From Anoxybacillus sp. (GTDB taxonomy: Bacteria > Bacillota > Bacilli > Bacillales > Anoxybacillaceae), in contig NZ_JAILZV010000006.1 in assembly GCF_023512315.1 (NCBI RefSeq), positions 1 through 43,070 on the forward strand: a stretch of 43,070 nucleotides of DNA. The letters are read 5' to 3'. This document shows, piece by piece, positions 7,295 to 16,686 of this stretch (positions are counted from its first letter, which is position 1; each line of letters starts with the position of its first letter). Under the pieces are notes generated by a model. It was not told the DNA's origin, ran no database searches, and was given only the letters and a program-made list of their open reading frames with translations. Position numbers and translations under genes: made by a program.

Positions 7295-8275
7295 GTGAAG
7301 TACGCTTATTTTCGTCTTCCGTTCGTTGTAAGGACATTGCTTCTTGGGATGATAATGATTGTTGGCTTTGGTTGGATGATTCATGTGATTGAGCCGAGCA
7401 CGTTTCATTCCTTTTTCGATGGAATTTGGTGGGCAATTGTCACTGCTGCAACCGTTGGTTACGGTGACATTGTGCCAAAAACAGTTATTGGCAAGCTAGT
7501 AGCAATTTCGCTTATTTTCGCTGGCACCGGTATTGTTTCTGCTTATTTTGCCGCCCTTTCTGCCGCGGCGGTAACAAAAGAAAACGCATTGCTAAAAGGA
7601 GAGCTTCCATATACAAAAGAAGGGCATATCGTGATTGTCGGGTGGAATGAGCGGACGCGCGAAATATTGCGACAACTTACCGAACGGCAGCCGTTCGCCT
7701 CTTTCGTCATTATCGATGAAACACTCGCTTCGCTGCCAATCGTAAACAAAAGCGTCCACTTTATTAAAGGAAATCCATCGCACGATTCCGTTTTGCAAAA
7801 AGCAAATATTACAAAAGCGAAAATGGCGGTCATTACCGCCGATCCGCACAAACACGAAACAGACGCCGATATGGCCTCGATTTTAACGCTCGTCGCAATG
7901 AAAGGGGTACATCCGTCCCTTTATGTCATTGTAGAAGTTTTAACAAAGCAACAAGCAGCTAACGCAAAACGAGCAGGGGCAGATGAAATCATTCAAACGA
8001 ACGCATTAGCGACCTTTGCGTTTATTCATACAATCGAGTCTCCGGTTTTTTCGGTAATGTTAGAACAATTTTTATATACGTCGAAAGAAATACATTTACA
8101 AATCATCGAAGTACCAGATGAAATAATCGGGCGAACATTTCGTGAAAGTTGTCGAGTGCTAATAGAAGGGGGAGTGATTCCGTTTGGAATTTCCCGAGGG
8201 GAAGCAACTCTTTTGAATCCTTCCCCCGATATTGTTCTTCTGCCCAGCGATCGCTTGTTGGTCGTTACGTGTTAA
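7295..8275 (+). CDS. yugO: Potassium channel YugO (two-TM pore plus RCK/TrkA-N domain)
   Basis: 326 residues, close to the 328 of B. subtilis YugO. Two transmembrane helices (about 12-32 and 67-92) flank a pore loop with the K+ selectivity filter TVGYGD at residues 53-58. A cytosolic RCK (Rossmann, HIVIVGWNERTREIL from about 110) and a C-terminal TrkA-C-like domain follow. In B. subtilis this channel carries electrical signalling in biofilms. The start is GTG at 7295 after AAGGGGGTG. The B. subtilis partner mstX (Mistic), normally just upstream, is absent. Its 3' end overlaps the convergent yugN by 11 bases. Confidence 0.92.
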   Translation: MKYAYFRLPFVVRTLLLGMIMIVGFGWMIHVIEPSTFHSFFDGIWWAIVTAATVGYGDIVPKTVIGKLVAISLIFAGTGIVSAYFAALSAAAVTKENALLKGELPYTKEGHIVIVGWNERTREILRQLTERQPFASFVIIDETLASLPIVNKSVHFIKGNPSHDSVLQKANITKAKMAVITADPHKHETDADMASILTLVAMKGVHPSLYVIVEVLTKQQAANAKRAGADEIIQTNALATFAFIHTIESPVFSVMLEQFLYTSKEIHLQIIEVPDEIIGRTFRESCRVLIEGGVIPFGISRGEATLLNPSPDIVLLPSDRLLVVTC

Positions 8276-8672
8276 GCAGCTTGTCTTCTAATTGCTTGAC
8301 TAGCGTTTGACCAATACGAATATATTTTTTCGGAAACGGAGCGTCTGGATCTTGCGGCTCGGCGAATTGGTTAAACGATGCGGCAAAATTACCGACATGA
8401 ACGTTGTCATCAAGCCCAATTTGGTATTGATGCGAAAGCAAATACGGTCGCCCAAGCTTCACCGTTGTCCCGTTCGAATCAAGCTGCCCATCTACTGCTT
8501 CAAACGGAACACGCAAAAATTGGTAACCATTTTCGTCATCGATTTTGTAGTCAAAGGAACCGTGGTCATAGTCCCAGTTTCCCCCAATCACATAGCCGAG
8601 CGGCTTCAATTCCGCTTCTAGCTTATATAAACGAAACGTTTTTCCTTCCAATGCTGATGGAATTTCAATCAT
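8265..8672 (-). CDS. yugN: YugN family protein
   Basis: 135 residues, soluble, matching the YugN-like family of Bacillaceae, which has no established function. The start ATG (MIEIPSALEGKTF) lies 9 bases after GGAGG; the longer frame upstream runs through the pgi terminator. Its position between yugO and pgi matches B. subtilis. It overlaps the yugO stop by 11 bases tail to tail. Confidence 0.85.
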   Translation of the reverse strand: MIEIPSALEGKTFRLYKLEAELKPLGYVIGGNWDYDHGSFDYKIDDENGYQFLRVPFEAVDGQLDSNGTTVKLGRPYLLSHQYQIGLDDNVHVGNFAASFNQFAEPQDPDAPFPKKYIRIGQTLVKQLEDKLLNT

Positions 8673-8721
8673 CGCAACTAACCTCCTTTTTTTCGTAGGT
8701 TGCCCCAAAATAACCAATATT

Positions 8722-8753
8722 AAAAGGGCTTCCCTGCACAAGGAAGCCCTTTT
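8722..8753 (-). terminator. Terminator between pgi and yugN
   Basis: Stem AAAAGGGCTTCC paired with GGAAGCCCTTTT around loop CTGCACAA; on the minus strand it follows the pgi stop codon by two bases. The outer A/T pairs make it usable in both directions. Confidence 0.8.
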
Positions 8754-8754
8754 C

Positions 8755-10104
8755 TTATTTCAACCGTTTCTCTAACTCCGCTTTCTTCTCTTCGTACCCT
8801 GGTTTGCCAAGCAATGCGAACATGTTCACTTTGTATGCTTCAACACCTGGTTGGTCAAACGGATTAACCCCTAACAAATAGCCGCTCATCGCACACGCTT
8901 TTTCAAAGAAATAGACGAGATACCCAAATGTATATTCATCTAATGTTGGCAATGTCACGACTAAATTCGGTACGCCGCCGTCTGTATGAGCTAGCAACGT
9001 TCCTTCAAATGCTTTCGTATTGACGAAATCGACCGTTTTTCCAGCTAAGTAGTTCAAACCGTCAAGATCGTTTTCTTCCGCTTCAATCGTTAACTCATGA
9101 CGCGGCATTTCGACTTTCAATACCGTTTCAAATAAATCGCGGCGACCTTCTTGAACGTATTGACCTAATGAATGAAGGTCTGTCGAGAAGTTTGCCGAAG
9201 CAGGGAAAATGCCTTTTTGGTCTTTTCCTTCACTCTCTCCAAATAATTGCTTCCACCACTCCGCAAAATATTGCAACGCTGGCTCATAGTTGACGAGCAT
9301 TTCAATTGTTTTTCCTTTGTTGTATAAAATGTTGCGAACAGCCGCGTATTGGTATGCTGGATTTTCTTCGAGTTCTGATTTGCTGAAGTCTTCGCGTGCT
9401 TGCGCCGCCCCTTTCATCATTTCTTCGATGTTCGCACCGCTCACTGCAATCGGAAGTAAGCCGACCGCCGTCAACACCGAGTAACGTCCGCCAACATCGT
9501 CTGGAATAATAAACGTTTCATATCCTTCCTCGGTTGCAAGCGTCTTTAACGCACCGCGAGCACGGTCGGTGGTTGCATAAATGCGTTTGCGCGCTTCTTC
9601 TTTGCCGTATTTTTCTTCGAGCAATTTGCGGAAAATACGAAACGCAATCGCCGGCTCAGTCGTTGTACCAGATTTAGAAATGACGTTAATAGAGAAATCT
9701 TTTCCCTCTAATAAGTCCATGACGTCTTTCATGTAGGTCGAGCTAATATTGTTGCCGACGAAAATGACTTGCGGCGTACGGCGTTTTTCTTTCGGCAATG
9801 CGTTGTAAAATGAGTGATGTAACATCTCAATGGCTGCTCGCGCTCCTAAATAAGAGCCGCCGATGCCAATCACAAGCAATACGTCCGAGTCTTGTTGAAT
9901 TTTTTCTGCCGCTTGCTGAATGCGGGCAAATTCTTCACGGTCATATGCTACCGGGAGATCAATCCAACCTAAAAAGTCGTTCCCCGCTCCTGTTTTTTCA
10001 TGCAACGAATGATGCGCTACTTTTACTGCATCACGTAAATATGTCAGTTCATGTTCTCCGAAGAACGATAATGCTTTAGAATAATCAAATCGAATGTGTG
10101 TCAT
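8755..10104 (-). CDS. pgi: Glucose-6-phosphate isomerase
   Basis: Interconverts glucose-6-phosphate and fructose-6-phosphate in glycolysis and gluconeogenesis, cytosolic. 449 residues, the usual length in Bacillaceae. Visible motifs are SKSGTTTEP (sugar-phosphate binding), [14 protein letters not shown] (PGI signature) and [12 protein letters not shown] near the C-terminus (second signature). The start ATG at 10104 follows GGAGGA; 18 further upstream codons have no support. Neighbours yugN and yugJ match B. subtilis order. Confidence 0.97.
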   Translation of the reverse strand: MTHIRFDYSKALSFFGEHELTYLRDAVKVAHHSLHEKTGAGNDFLGWIDLPVAYDREEFARIQQAAEKIQQDSDVLLVIGIGGSYLGARAAIEMLHHSFYNALPKEKRRTPQVIFVGNNISSTYMKDVMDLLEGKDFSINVISKSGTTTEPAIAFRIFRKLLEEKYGKEEARKRIYATTDRARGALKTLATEEGYETFIIPDDVGGRYSVLTAVGLLPIAVSGANIEEMMKGAAQAREDFSKSELEENPAYQYAAVRNILYNKGKTIEMLVNYEPALQYFAEWWKQLFGESEGKDQKGIFPASANFSTDLHSLGQYVQEGRRDLFETVLKVEMPRHELTIEAEENDLDGLNYLAGKTVDFVNTKAFEGTLLAHTDGGVPNLVVTLPTLDEYTFGYLVYFFEKACAMSGYLLGVNPFDQPGVEAYKVNMFALLGKPGYEEKKAELEKRLK

Positions 10105-10345
10105 ATCGTTTCCTCCACAAAAAAGTTTTACCTTCTTACACTTTAGCGAAACAGCCAATGATAATCAAGGCGACCGAGAAGTTGAAAACGGATTCATTTT
10201 GACATTTTTCTAAAAATAAGAGAGGGTGTCCCAAAAGGAACGGGACACCTTTTCTCACTACCTTATATAGGTATAAAACAATCACCAAGAAACTATATGT
10301 TGTGTCTGGTTTAAGAAAAATCCCTCTTTTGAGTCAGCCCCTTTG
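10105..10345. other. pgi-yugJ intergenic gap, possible insertion-element relic
   Basis: 240 bases with no gene. One edge carries a hairpin with stem GGTGTCCC (10225-10232) / GGGACACC (10242-10249). The other edge reads GGGGCTGACTCAAAAGAGG on the minus strand (about 10323-10342). The plus-strand GGGTGTCCCAAAAGG at the left edge and this segment form imperfect terminal inverted repeats about 120 bases apart, like ends of some Bacillaceae insertion sequences. No transposase remains. The hairpin may also act as the yugJ terminator. Confidence 0.35.
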
Positions 10346-11509
10346 TCATAGGGATGCACGATAAATTGCTAATACGTCTTCGCGCGTGAGTTTTTTAAAG
10401 TTGCCGAATGCGCCAAACACCATCGCTTTATCGGCCATCGTTTCTAAATGCTCTTCTCCAATGCCATAATCCGCTAAACGAGATGGGGCGCCAATACTCG
10501 ACCAAAATTCACGCAACTTCTCAATTCCCTCTAAAGCAATTTCGCGATCTGTTTTTCCAGTCGGGTCGACATCAAACACACGAATCGCTAACTGTTTAAA
10601 TCGCGCGACATTTTCATCAAGCACGTGCTTCATCCAATTCGGGAATAAAATCGCTAACCCCCCACCATGTGGAATATCGTATACGGCAGATACAGCATGT
10701 TCAATGTTATGCGTCGCCCAATCGCCGCGCACGCCCATTTGCAAAATACCGTTTAACGCCATCGTTCCGCAATATAAAATCGTTTCCCGCCATTCATAGT
10801 TTTCTAAGTCATTGACAAGCTTCGGCGCTGTTTCGATGACCGTTTTTAATATCGCTTCGCACATGCGATCTTGCAGCGGTGTATTCGGAACGTGATGGAA
10901 ATATTGCTCAAACACATGCGACATAATGTCGACCATTCCATAAACGGTATGTTCTTTTGGAACCGTCAACGTATACGTCGGGTCTAAAATCGAAAATTGT
11001 GGGAACGTGACTGGGCTTCCCCATCCGTATTTTTCTTTCGTTTCCCAATTGGTAATGACAGAACCTGCATTCATTTCCGAGCCGGTCGCTGCTAATGTTA
11101 ACACGACGCCAAACGGAAGGGCATCCGTTACTGGCGCTTTTTTCGCAATAAACTCCCATGGGTCGCCGTCGTATTTCACTCCAGCAGCGATTGCTTTCGT
11201 ACAGTCAATAACGCTGCCGCCGCCGACCGCTAATAAAAAGTCAATCGCTTCTTTTCGGCAAAGGTCAATTCCTTTTTGGACAGTGGAAAGGCGAGGATTC
11301 GGCTCTACGCCAGAAAGCTCAAACACTTCTGCATTCATTTCCTTTAAAATGCTAATGACTTCATCGTACAGCCCGTTTCGCTTAATGCTTCCACCGCCAT
11401 ATACTAATAACACACGCGTTCCATATCGTGGCACTTCTGTTTTCAACTGCTCGAGTTGTCCTTTTCCAAAGATTAGTTTCGTTGGATTGCGAAACACAAA
11501 GTTTTGCAT
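10346..11509 (-). CDS. yugJ: Iron-containing alcohol dehydrogenase (NADH-dependent butanol dehydrogenase type, YugJ)
   Basis: 387 residues, the YugJ/BdhA length. An N-terminal nucleotide-binding half carries [12 protein letters not shown], and a C-terminal metal domain carries histidine and aspartate ligands ([27 protein letters not shown]). It reduces aldehydes to alcohols, or the reverse, with NAD(P)H. The start ATG at 11509 ([15 protein letters not shown]) follows GGAGG at 7 bases; the frame extends further but without a ribosome-binding site. B. subtilis has paralogues yugJ and yugK here; only one is present. Confidence 0.9.
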   Translation of the reverse strand: MQNFVFRNPTKLIFGKGQLEQLKTEVPRYGTRVLLVYGGGSIKRNGLYDEVISILKEMNAEVFELSGVEPNPRLSTVQKGIDLCRKEAIDFLLAVGGGSVIDCTKAIAAGVKYDGDPWEFIAKKAPVTDALPFGVVLTLAATGSEMNAGSVITNWETKEKYGWGSPVTFPQFSILDPTYTLTVPKEHTVYGMVDIMSHVFEQYFHHVPNTPLQDRMCEAILKTVIETAPKLVNDLENYEWRETILYCGTMALNGILQMGVRGDWATHNIEHAVSAVYDIPHGGGLAILFPNWMKHVLDENVARFKQLAIRVFDVDPTGKTDREIALEGIEKLREFWSSIGAPSRLADYGIGEEHLETMADKAMVFGAFGNFKKLTREDVLAIYRASL

Positions 11510-11667
11510 ATATTTACCTCCTTCAACCATCATGAAAAACCATCTTTATTATCGTTCTTTTTTCCTCTTCCTGTAAAGAAATTTGCTTTTCTTGCAAATG
11601 ATGCATATTTTTCGATGAACCATCCACACTATAAACGAACCATTTAAATTTAAGGGAGGAATCCTCA

Positions 11668-11901
11668 ATGAGTGCACTTCAACGCATTGCACTACTTTTT
11701 ACGATTATCGGTGCGATTAACTGGGGCTTAATTGGTTTCTTTCAATTCGATTTAGTAGCCGCTATTTTCGGCGGACAAAACTCGATGATTTCCCGCATTA
11801 TTTACGGAATCGTCGGTATTGCTGGGCTCATCAACCTCGCGCTTTTATTTAAACCAGCAGCTGAACTTGGACGCACCGAACCAAGAGTATCGCGGACATA
11901 A
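11668..11901 (+). CDS. yuzA: DUF378 family small membrane protein YuzA
   Basis: 77 residues with two hydrophobic helices (about 5-27 and 40-66) and the family pattern RIALLFTIIGAINWGLIGFF. Function unknown. The ATG follows GGGAGGA. It stands alone between yugJ and yugI, as in B. subtilis, and ends at a bidirectional terminator shared with yugI. Confidence 0.85.
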   Translation: MSALQRIALLFTIIGAINWGLIGFFQFDLVAAIFGGQNSMISRIIYGIVGIAGLINLALLFKPAAELGRTEPRVSRT

Positions 11902-11936
11902 AGCGACTGGGGAGCTCTCGGTACAACGAAAGTGAA

Positions 11937-11964
11937 AAACACTCACCGCACGCGGTGAGTGTTT
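11937..11964. terminator. Bidirectional terminator, yuzA / yugI
   Basis: Perfect stem AAACACTCACCG / CGGTGAGTGTTT with loop CACG, overlapping the yugI stop codon. Confidence 0.8.
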
Positions 11965-12322
11965 ATTCGTTTTTCGATTGTTCGATCCATTCTTTTAGTT
12001 TTTCTTTTAATATATGAAAGCCGCCCGCTGTTTCGGGGAGTTCTTTTGCTTTCGGTTGACGTAGTTTGTCCGAAGCTGGTAATTCCTTTACGGCTCTTAT
12101 TGACAAACTCGCCCGCTTTGCTTTTTCATCAATGGAAAGGATTTTGACCGTGACCTCGTCTCCCACCTTCAAAAAATCATGAATATCTTTCACAAACTGA
12201 TGGGAAACTTCCGAAATATGCACAAGCCCTTGAATATCGTCGCTAATTGCAACAAAGGCACCATACGGCTGAATCCCGGTCACCGTTCCTTTCACAATGT
12301 TACCTACCGCTAACTTCGACAA
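11963..12322 (-). CDS. yugI: S1-domain RNA-binding protein YugI (general stress protein 13 type)
   Basis: About 119 residues. One S1 RNA-binding domain at roughly 4-75 (GTVTGIQPYGAFVAI; GLVHISEVSHQFVKDI), then a basic linker and a helical C-terminal tail (LKEKLKEWIEQ). B. subtilis YugI associates with ribosomes and is a general stress protein. The start is probably TTG at 12322 (MSKLAVGN), 8 bases after AGGAG, which matches relatives; a GTG at 12331 is too close to the ribosome-binding site. Confidence 0.85.
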   Translation of the reverse strand: MSKLAVGNIVKGTVTGIQPYGAFVAISDDIQGLVHISEVSHQFVKDIHDFLKVGDEVTVKILSIDEKAKRASLSIRAVKELPASDKLRQPKAKELPETAGGFHILKEKLKEWIEQSKNE

Positions 12323-12430
12323 AGAAAACACTCCTATTTCTCAAATTGCTTTCATTATACCATTATGCATAAAGTGAAGCAAAAATTATCGCAAAACTGA
12401 AAGGAAAATCTCTGTACCGCGCATAAAACA

Positions 12431-12439
12431 TGGTATGAT
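12431..12439 (+). promoter_or_regulatory. Extended -10 promoter of the XRE regulator
   Basis: TGGTATGAT: TATGAT (12434-12439) preceded by the TG-N extension. No good -35 is seen 17 bases upstream, consistent with an extended -10 promoter. Confidence 0.45.
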
Positions 12440-12466
12440 GGAGATATAGAAAGAGGAGGGGACTTT

Positions 12467-12829
12467 ATGAGCACAATTGGTGAAAATATTAAAATGTACC
12501 GCGAACAACGAAAAATGAGCCAGCAAGAACTAGCATTAAAAGTGCGTGTCGGAACGGCTACGATTCAAAAATATGAGTCAGGCGAACAAATCCCTGATAC
12601 GCAAACGATTTTAAAACTTTGCACCGCCCTTGACGTTCCAGCGTCTGAGTTAATGGAACGAGAAATGTATACCTCATCTGGCGTCGACCCAGAAATCGAA
12701 CATCTCGTCAAAGAAGTGGGCGTCAAACGAGCAAAACTGATTTTACGCAAAGCAAAAGAGTTCAGCGAAGAAGACTTTTTGCGCGTGATGCAAATGCTTT
12801 ATGAAATTAAATACGGAAAAGATGCATAA
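12467..12829 (+). CDS. XRE-family helix-turn-helix regulator
   Basis: 120 residues. The N-terminal HTH_3 domain (about 5-62: IKMYREQRKMSQQELALKV, then TIQKYESGEQIPDTQTILKL) is typical of Xre/Cro-type DNA-binding proteins. The C-terminal half is helical and ends in a segment rich in charged residues. The ATG follows GAGGAGGGG. Its targets are unknown. It lies between yugI and alaT and faces alaT across a shared terminator. Confidence 0.85.
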   Translation: MSTIGENIKMYREQRKMSQQELALKVRVGTATIQKYESGEQIPDTQTILKLCTALDVPASELMEREMYTSSGVDPEIEHLVKEVGVKRAKLILRKAKEFSEEDFLRVMQMLYEIKYGKDA

Positions 12830-12855
12830 TTCCGCCGCAAATGCGGCGGAATTTT
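12828..12855. terminator. Bidirectional terminator, XRE gene / alaT
   Basis: 11-bp perfect stem AATTCCGCCGC / GCGGCGGAATT with loop AAAT, spanning both stop codons. Confidence 0.85.
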
Positions 12856-14023
12856 ATATTCGTGATAAAAATCGTTTCATTCGTTTTATCGCTTCTTGCA
12901 ACTGTTCAAGCGAAGAAGCATAGGAACAGCGCACATAACCTTCGCCACTGTCACCAAACACACTCCCAGGAACGACCGCTACTTTTTCTTCCAGCAGCAA
13001 CCGCTCCGCGAATTGCTCGGACGTCATTCCCGTAGAAGCAATCGATGGAAACGCGTAAAACGCGCCACCTGGCAAATGGCAATGCAACCCAATGTCGTTT
13101 AATGACTGAACAAAATAATTGCGGCGGCGGCGATAGCTTTTGCGCATTTCGTCTACATCGTGTTCTCCGTTTTTTAACGCCTCTATCGCCCCGTACTGCG
13201 CCATTGTTGGCGCACACATCATCGCATATTGATGGATTTTTAACATCGCTTGCAATAACTCCTCTGGTGCAGCGACAAACCCTAGCCGCCAGCCCGTCAT
13301 CGCAAACCCTTTCGAAAACCCGGACACTAAAATCGTCCGCTCGCGCATCCCTTCCACCGCCGGAAAGCTCGTATACGGCTCATCATATGTTAATTCTGCA
13401 TAAATTTCATCCGAAATGACGAGCAAATCATGTTTTTCGACAATGCGAGCAATCGCTGCCAAATCCTCTTGGTTTAGCACCGTTCCCGTCGGATTGTTTG
13501 GCGAACAAAGAATTAACGCTTTCGTTCTTGAACTAACAACTTCTTCAATTTGTTGCGGGCGCAACTTAAAATGGTCAGCGCCATTTGTTCGAACGGATAT
13601 AGGCACTCCTCCTGCTAATGCAACAAGCGGACTATACGATACAAAGCTCGGCTCAACGACAATCACTTCATCTCTAGGGTTAACAATTGCCCTTAACGCT
13701 AGATCAAGCGCTTGGCTAGCGCCGACCGTGACTAATACTTCGCCATCTGAGCGGTACGATAAGCCAAATTTCCCCGACAAGTATGCAGAAATTTCTTGGC
13801 GAAGCGCTAACAGTCCTGCATTTGCCGTGTACGATGTATACCCTTGCTCAAGCGACAAAATACATGCTTCCCGAACACTCCATGCGGTCACAAAATCCGG
13901 CTCTCCTACTCCGAGCGAAATGACGCCCTCCATGCTTGCTGCTAAGTCAAAAAAGCGGCGTATTCCTGATGGCTTCAGGCGGCTGACTGTTTCAGATACG
14001 TACGTTTTCGTTGCCCGTGTCAT
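12854..14023 (-). CDS. alaT: Aminotransferase AlaT (class I/II, PLP-dependent)
   Basis: 389 residues. Fold-type I aminotransferase: SPNNPTG at 174-180, aspartate 205 contacting the pyridine nitrogen, and the Schiff-base lysine 238 in SGFSKGFAMTGWRLGF. It is the B. subtilis YugH/AlaT orthologue, which makes alanine from pyruvate. Its ATG overlaps the stop of alaR (ATGA, 14020-14023), so the two are translationally coupled in an alaR-alaT operon. Confidence 0.92.
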   Translation of the reverse strand: MTRATKTYVSETVSRLKPSGIRRFFDLAASMEGVISLGVGEPDFVTAWSVREACILSLEQGYTSYTANAGLLALRQEISAYLSGKFGLSYRSDGEVLVTVGASQALDLALRAIVNPRDEVIVVEPSFVSYSPLVALAGGVPISVRTNGADHFKLRPQQIEEVVSSRTKALILCSPNNPTGTVLNQEDLAAIARIVEKHDLLVISDEIYAELTYDEPYTSFPAVEGMRERTILVSGFSKGFAMTGWRLGFVAAPEELLQAMLKIHQYAMMCAPTMAQYGAIEALKNGEHDVDEMRKSYRRRRNYFVQSLNDIGLHCHLPGGAFYAFPSIASTGMTSEQFAERLLLEEKVAVVPGSVFGDSGEGYVRCSYASSLEQLQEAIKRMKRFLSRI

Positions 14024-14520
14024 GGTGCCACCACGATGCGACGATCTTGGTCTCCTTGGTCAAACACCGTGCCGTCGTGTTTATATTTTTTCAAAATAAA
14101 ATGCGTTGTCGTCGAAATAACCGAATCAAGCGTGGACAACTTTTCTGACACAAAATGAGCTACTTCTGCCATCGAGCGTCCTTCAATGACGACCGATAAG
14201 TCGTATGCTCCTGACATTAAATAAACCGATTTCACTTCCGGAAAGCGATAAATGCGCTCTGCCACTTCATCAAAACCGACCCCTCGTTTCGGTGTCACTT
14301 TCACATCAATCATTGCGGCTACTCCTTCATGTCCGTCAATTTTGCGCCAATCGACAATAGTGGCGTATTGTACAATTACTTTCGTTTCCTCCAGTTTTTT
14401 TAAAATAACTTCTACTTCCTCCACCGTTAGCGCCGTCATTTTTGCAAGCGTATCGAGCGATATGCGTGCGTCTTTCTCGACAATTTCGACGATTTCTAAC
14501 TCTTTTTCTGTTAACTTCAC
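14020..14520 (-). CDS. alaR: Lrp/AsnC-family regulator AlaR
   Basis: 166 residues: an N-terminal winged helix-turn-helix (about 3-55, KLTEKELEIVEIVEKDARISLDTL truncated here as start) and a C-terminal RAM/AsnC ligand-binding domain (about 70-145, containing VYLMSGAYDLSVVIEGRSM). Orthologue of YugG/AlaR, the activator of alaT in B. subtilis. The start chosen is GTG at 14520, 8 bases after GGAGG; an upstream TTG at 14526 is too close. Confidence 0.9.
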   Translation of the reverse strand: MKLTEKELEIVEIVEKDARISLDTLAKMTALTVEEVEVILKKLEETKVIVQYATIVDWRKIDGHEGVAAMIDVKVTPKRGVGFDEVAERIYRFPEVKSVYLMSGAYDLSVVIEGRSMAEVAHFVSEKLSTLDSVISTTTHFILKKYKHDGTVFDQGDQDRRIVVAP

Positions 14521-14589
14521 CGTCAATCCCTCCCTTTTTAGAATTTTCGCATAATTATATTAAATTTGCACGCAAAAAATTTCGTTTTT

Positions 14590-14847
14590 TTACAGCGCGC
14601 ATTCTGCATCTTCTTTCATCAGCAACAGCTCACGCGCTAATGTTATGCATTTAGTAAGAGGAATTTTTTGTTCAAACGCGAATTCATAAATAGCTTGAAT
14701 TTTTCGGGCGAGTTTCTCGACATCATCATACTCATGGACAGCCCGAATAACATCAACCGCTTCTATTTCATAGGCATCTATGCCATAACCAAACGGATCC
14801 CATTGTTGAACGATAGCAAGCAACGAGCGGTTTAAATGTTGGTGCAT
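14590..14847 (-). CDS. yugE: DUF1871 family protein YugE
   Basis: 85 residues, small helical cytosolic protein matching YugE (WDPFGYGIDAYEIEAVDV; YEFAFEQ). Function unknown. It lies upstream of alaR in the same direction, 69 bases apart, and is divergent from patB. No clear terminator is visible after it. Confidence 0.85.
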   Translation of the reverse strand: MHQHLNRSLLAIVQQWDPFGYGIDAYEIEAVDVIRAVHEYDDVEKLARKIQAIYEFAFEQKIPLTKCITLARELLLMKEDAECAL

Positions 14848-14923
14848 ATTCGTTCCTACCTTTCATAAAAAGAATATGCCAACATTATACGCCATGAGGG
14901 AAAATAAAGGAAGGAGATTTGCT

Positions 14924-16093
14924 ATGTATTCATTTGACCATCCCATTGAACGACGCCATACATATTCAGTGAAATGGGACGAAACAGAGCGATTTTTCGG
15001 GGTACGTGATGTGCTGCCGATGTGGGTTGCTGATATGGACTTTCCTGCACCGCCCGCCGTTATTGAGGCGATTACAAAACGTACAGAACATGGAATTTTT
15101 GGCTATACCGCCATTCCATATTCGTTGAAAGAAGCCATTAGCGACTGGCTAAAAACACGCCACCGATGGACGATACGTCCAGAATGGTTGTCGTTTTCTA
15201 TCGGCGTCGTTCCTGCCATCGCCACGGCAATCACAGCATTTACAGCACCAAGCGACCGAATCGTCGTTTTTTCTCCCGTTTATCCACCGCTATTTCAGCT
15301 AGTTGAAAAAAACAGCCGTGAGCTTGTAACAAGTCCGCTTCTATTAACAAAAAAAGGATATGAAATCAACTGGGAAGATGTACAAGAAAAACTAAAAGGG
15401 GCAAAAATGTTGTTGCTCTGCAGCCCACATAACCCAAGCGGACGGGTGTGGACGAAAGAGGAACTGATAAAACTAGGAACGCTTTGCGTCGAAAACAACG
15501 TGCTCGTCGTCAGTGACGAAATTCATGCCGATTTAACGTTGCCGCCGTTCCAACATACGCCGTTTGCTTCCATCAATGATGCTTTCGCTGACATTAGCAT
15601 CACATGCGTCGCCCCGACAAAAACGTTTAATTTAGCAGGACTGCAATGTGCAAGCATCATTATTCCGAATAACCAACGAAAAAAGCAGTTTGACGCTGCT
15701 CAACAACGCCAAGGCTTTTTCACGTTAAATACGTTTGCCGTCATCGGCGCGGAGGCCGCTTATCGGCATGGCAGCGATTGGCTCGATGCGCTGTTGGCGT
15801 ACATCCAACAAAACATCGAGCAGACGTGCTCGTTTCTTAACACTTTTTTGCCAAAACTACACCCGATTCGCCCGGAAGCCACATACCTTGTTTGGATTGA
15901 TTGCCGCGAACTTGGCATGGAAGAACAGCAAATAAAACAACGGCTTCTTCAGAAAGGGAAAATCGCCGTAGAAATGGGGAGTAAATTTGGGAAAGAAGGC
16001 ACGGGGTTTATTCGTCTAAACGTCGCCTGTACGCGACAAACGCTACAAGAAGCGTTTCACCGGTTAGTAATCGCTTTCGACCAAAAAAGCTAG
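14924..16093 (+). CDS. patB: Cystathionine beta-lyase / aminotransferase-like PatB
   Basis: 389 residues, the length of B. subtilis PatB (387). A PLP C-S lyase of the MalY/PatB branch: cleaves cystathionine to homocysteine, pyruvate and ammonia in methionine synthesis. Motifs are LPMWVADMDFPAPPAV at 31-46, SPHNPSGR at 167-174 and the PLP lysine 233 in APTKTFNLAGL. The start is ATG at 14924 behind GGAAGGAG; the frame extends back into the yugE promoter region. In B. subtilis patB is followed by kinB, which is missing here. Confidence 0.93.
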   Translation: MYSFDHPIERRHTYSVKWDETERFFGVRDVLPMWVADMDFPAPPAVIEAITKRTEHGIFGYTAIPYSLKEAISDWLKTRHRWTIRPEWLSFSIGVVPAIATAITAFTAPSDRIVVFSPVYPPLFQLVEKNSRELVTSPLLLTKKGYEINWEDVQEKLKGAKMLLLCSPHNPSGRVWTKEELIKLGTLCVENNVLVVSDEIHADLTLPPFQHTPFASINDAFADISITCVAPTKTFNLAGLQCASIIIPNNQRKKQFDAAQQRQGFFTLNTFAVIGAEAAYRHGSDWLDALLAYIQQNIEQTCSFLNTFLPKLHPIRPEATYLVWIDCRELGMEEQQIKQRLLQKGKIAVEMGSKFGKEGTGFIRLNVACTRQTLQEAFHRLVIAFDQKS

Positions 16094-16111
16094 CCAAAAC
16101 GGCTAGCTTTT
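16083..16111. terminator. Bidirectional terminator, patB / Cu-Zn SOD
   Basis: Perfect stem AAAAGCTAGCC / GGCTAGCTTTT, loop AAAAC, spanning the two stop codons. Confidence 0.85.
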
Positions 16112-16624
16112 CTTAATTTCCCCGCACGCAATGCGCCCACCTGCATCACCGGCTGGCTGTGTCATGCCGTCATCTTTGCCAGCATGAATGACTAATGCGG
16201 TACCTTCTTTCGTTAACAATGTGCCTTTTTTTCCTTCCTTTAATGTCACTTGCGGCGCAAACAGCTCTGTTTTTACCGTTCCGTCTTCTTTCACAATTAA
16301 ATTCGGTAAATCGCCCGCATGAGCCCCTTCCGGATGCAATAGGCCGTGTTTTTTCCCTTCTGGATTATAGTGGCTGCCTGCGGATTGAAAGTCTGGTTTT
16401 TTACACATTCCTTTTTCATGAATGTGAATCGCATGCTCTCCCGGCGGCAATCCTTCTAAATCTAAGGAAATTTTTACCCCCTTTGGCTGCTCCGACAGTT
16501 TCGCGTTTCCTAGTACATCGCCCGCACTATTCATCATTTTTACATTTATTTCGGTTGGATTCCCTTCTTTGCAGCCGCTGATTAGCATGATTATCGCCGC
16601 TAACACCCATACTTTTCGAAACAT
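16103..16624 (-). CDS. Cu/Zn superoxide dismutase-like lipoprotein
   Basis: 173 residues. A lipoprotein signal with lipobox LISGC puts Cys18 at the mature N-terminus, anchored outside the membrane. The SOD_Cu domain follows with every metal ligand visible: copper His67, His69, His85, His147; zinc His85, His93, His102, Asp105; and the disulfide pair Cys74/Cys167. This favours real superoxide dismutation. It belongs with the YojM/SodC proteins of Bacillus. The start ATG at 16624 follows AAAGGGG. Confidence 0.9.
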   Translation of the reverse strand: MFRKVWVLAAIIMLISGCKEGNPTEINVKMMNSAGDVLGNAKLSEQPKGVKISLDLEGLPPGEHAIHIHEKGMCKKPDFQSAGSHYNPEGKKHGLLHPEGAHAGDLPNLIVKEDGTVKTELFAPQVTLKEGKKGTLLTKEGTALVIHAGKDDGMTQPAGDAGGRIACGEIKKS

Positions 16625-16686
16625 AAAATCCCCTTTCGCAACACATTTTTTCTTCAGTATTGCCAAAAGAGGATTTCCGCAAACCA

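Noticed and set aside
7211-7408. 65-residue minus-strand frame before yugO
   Set aside because: Low-complexity composition, no ribosome-binding site and overlap with the yugO start.
12314-12322. Spo0A-box-like TTCGACAA near the yugI start
   Set aside because: It lies in the first codons of yugI, not in a promoter; chance occurrence is likely.
13416-14099. 227-residue plus-strand frame opposite alaT
   Set aside because: Antisense shadow; the minus-strand alaT protein has clear PLP motifs.
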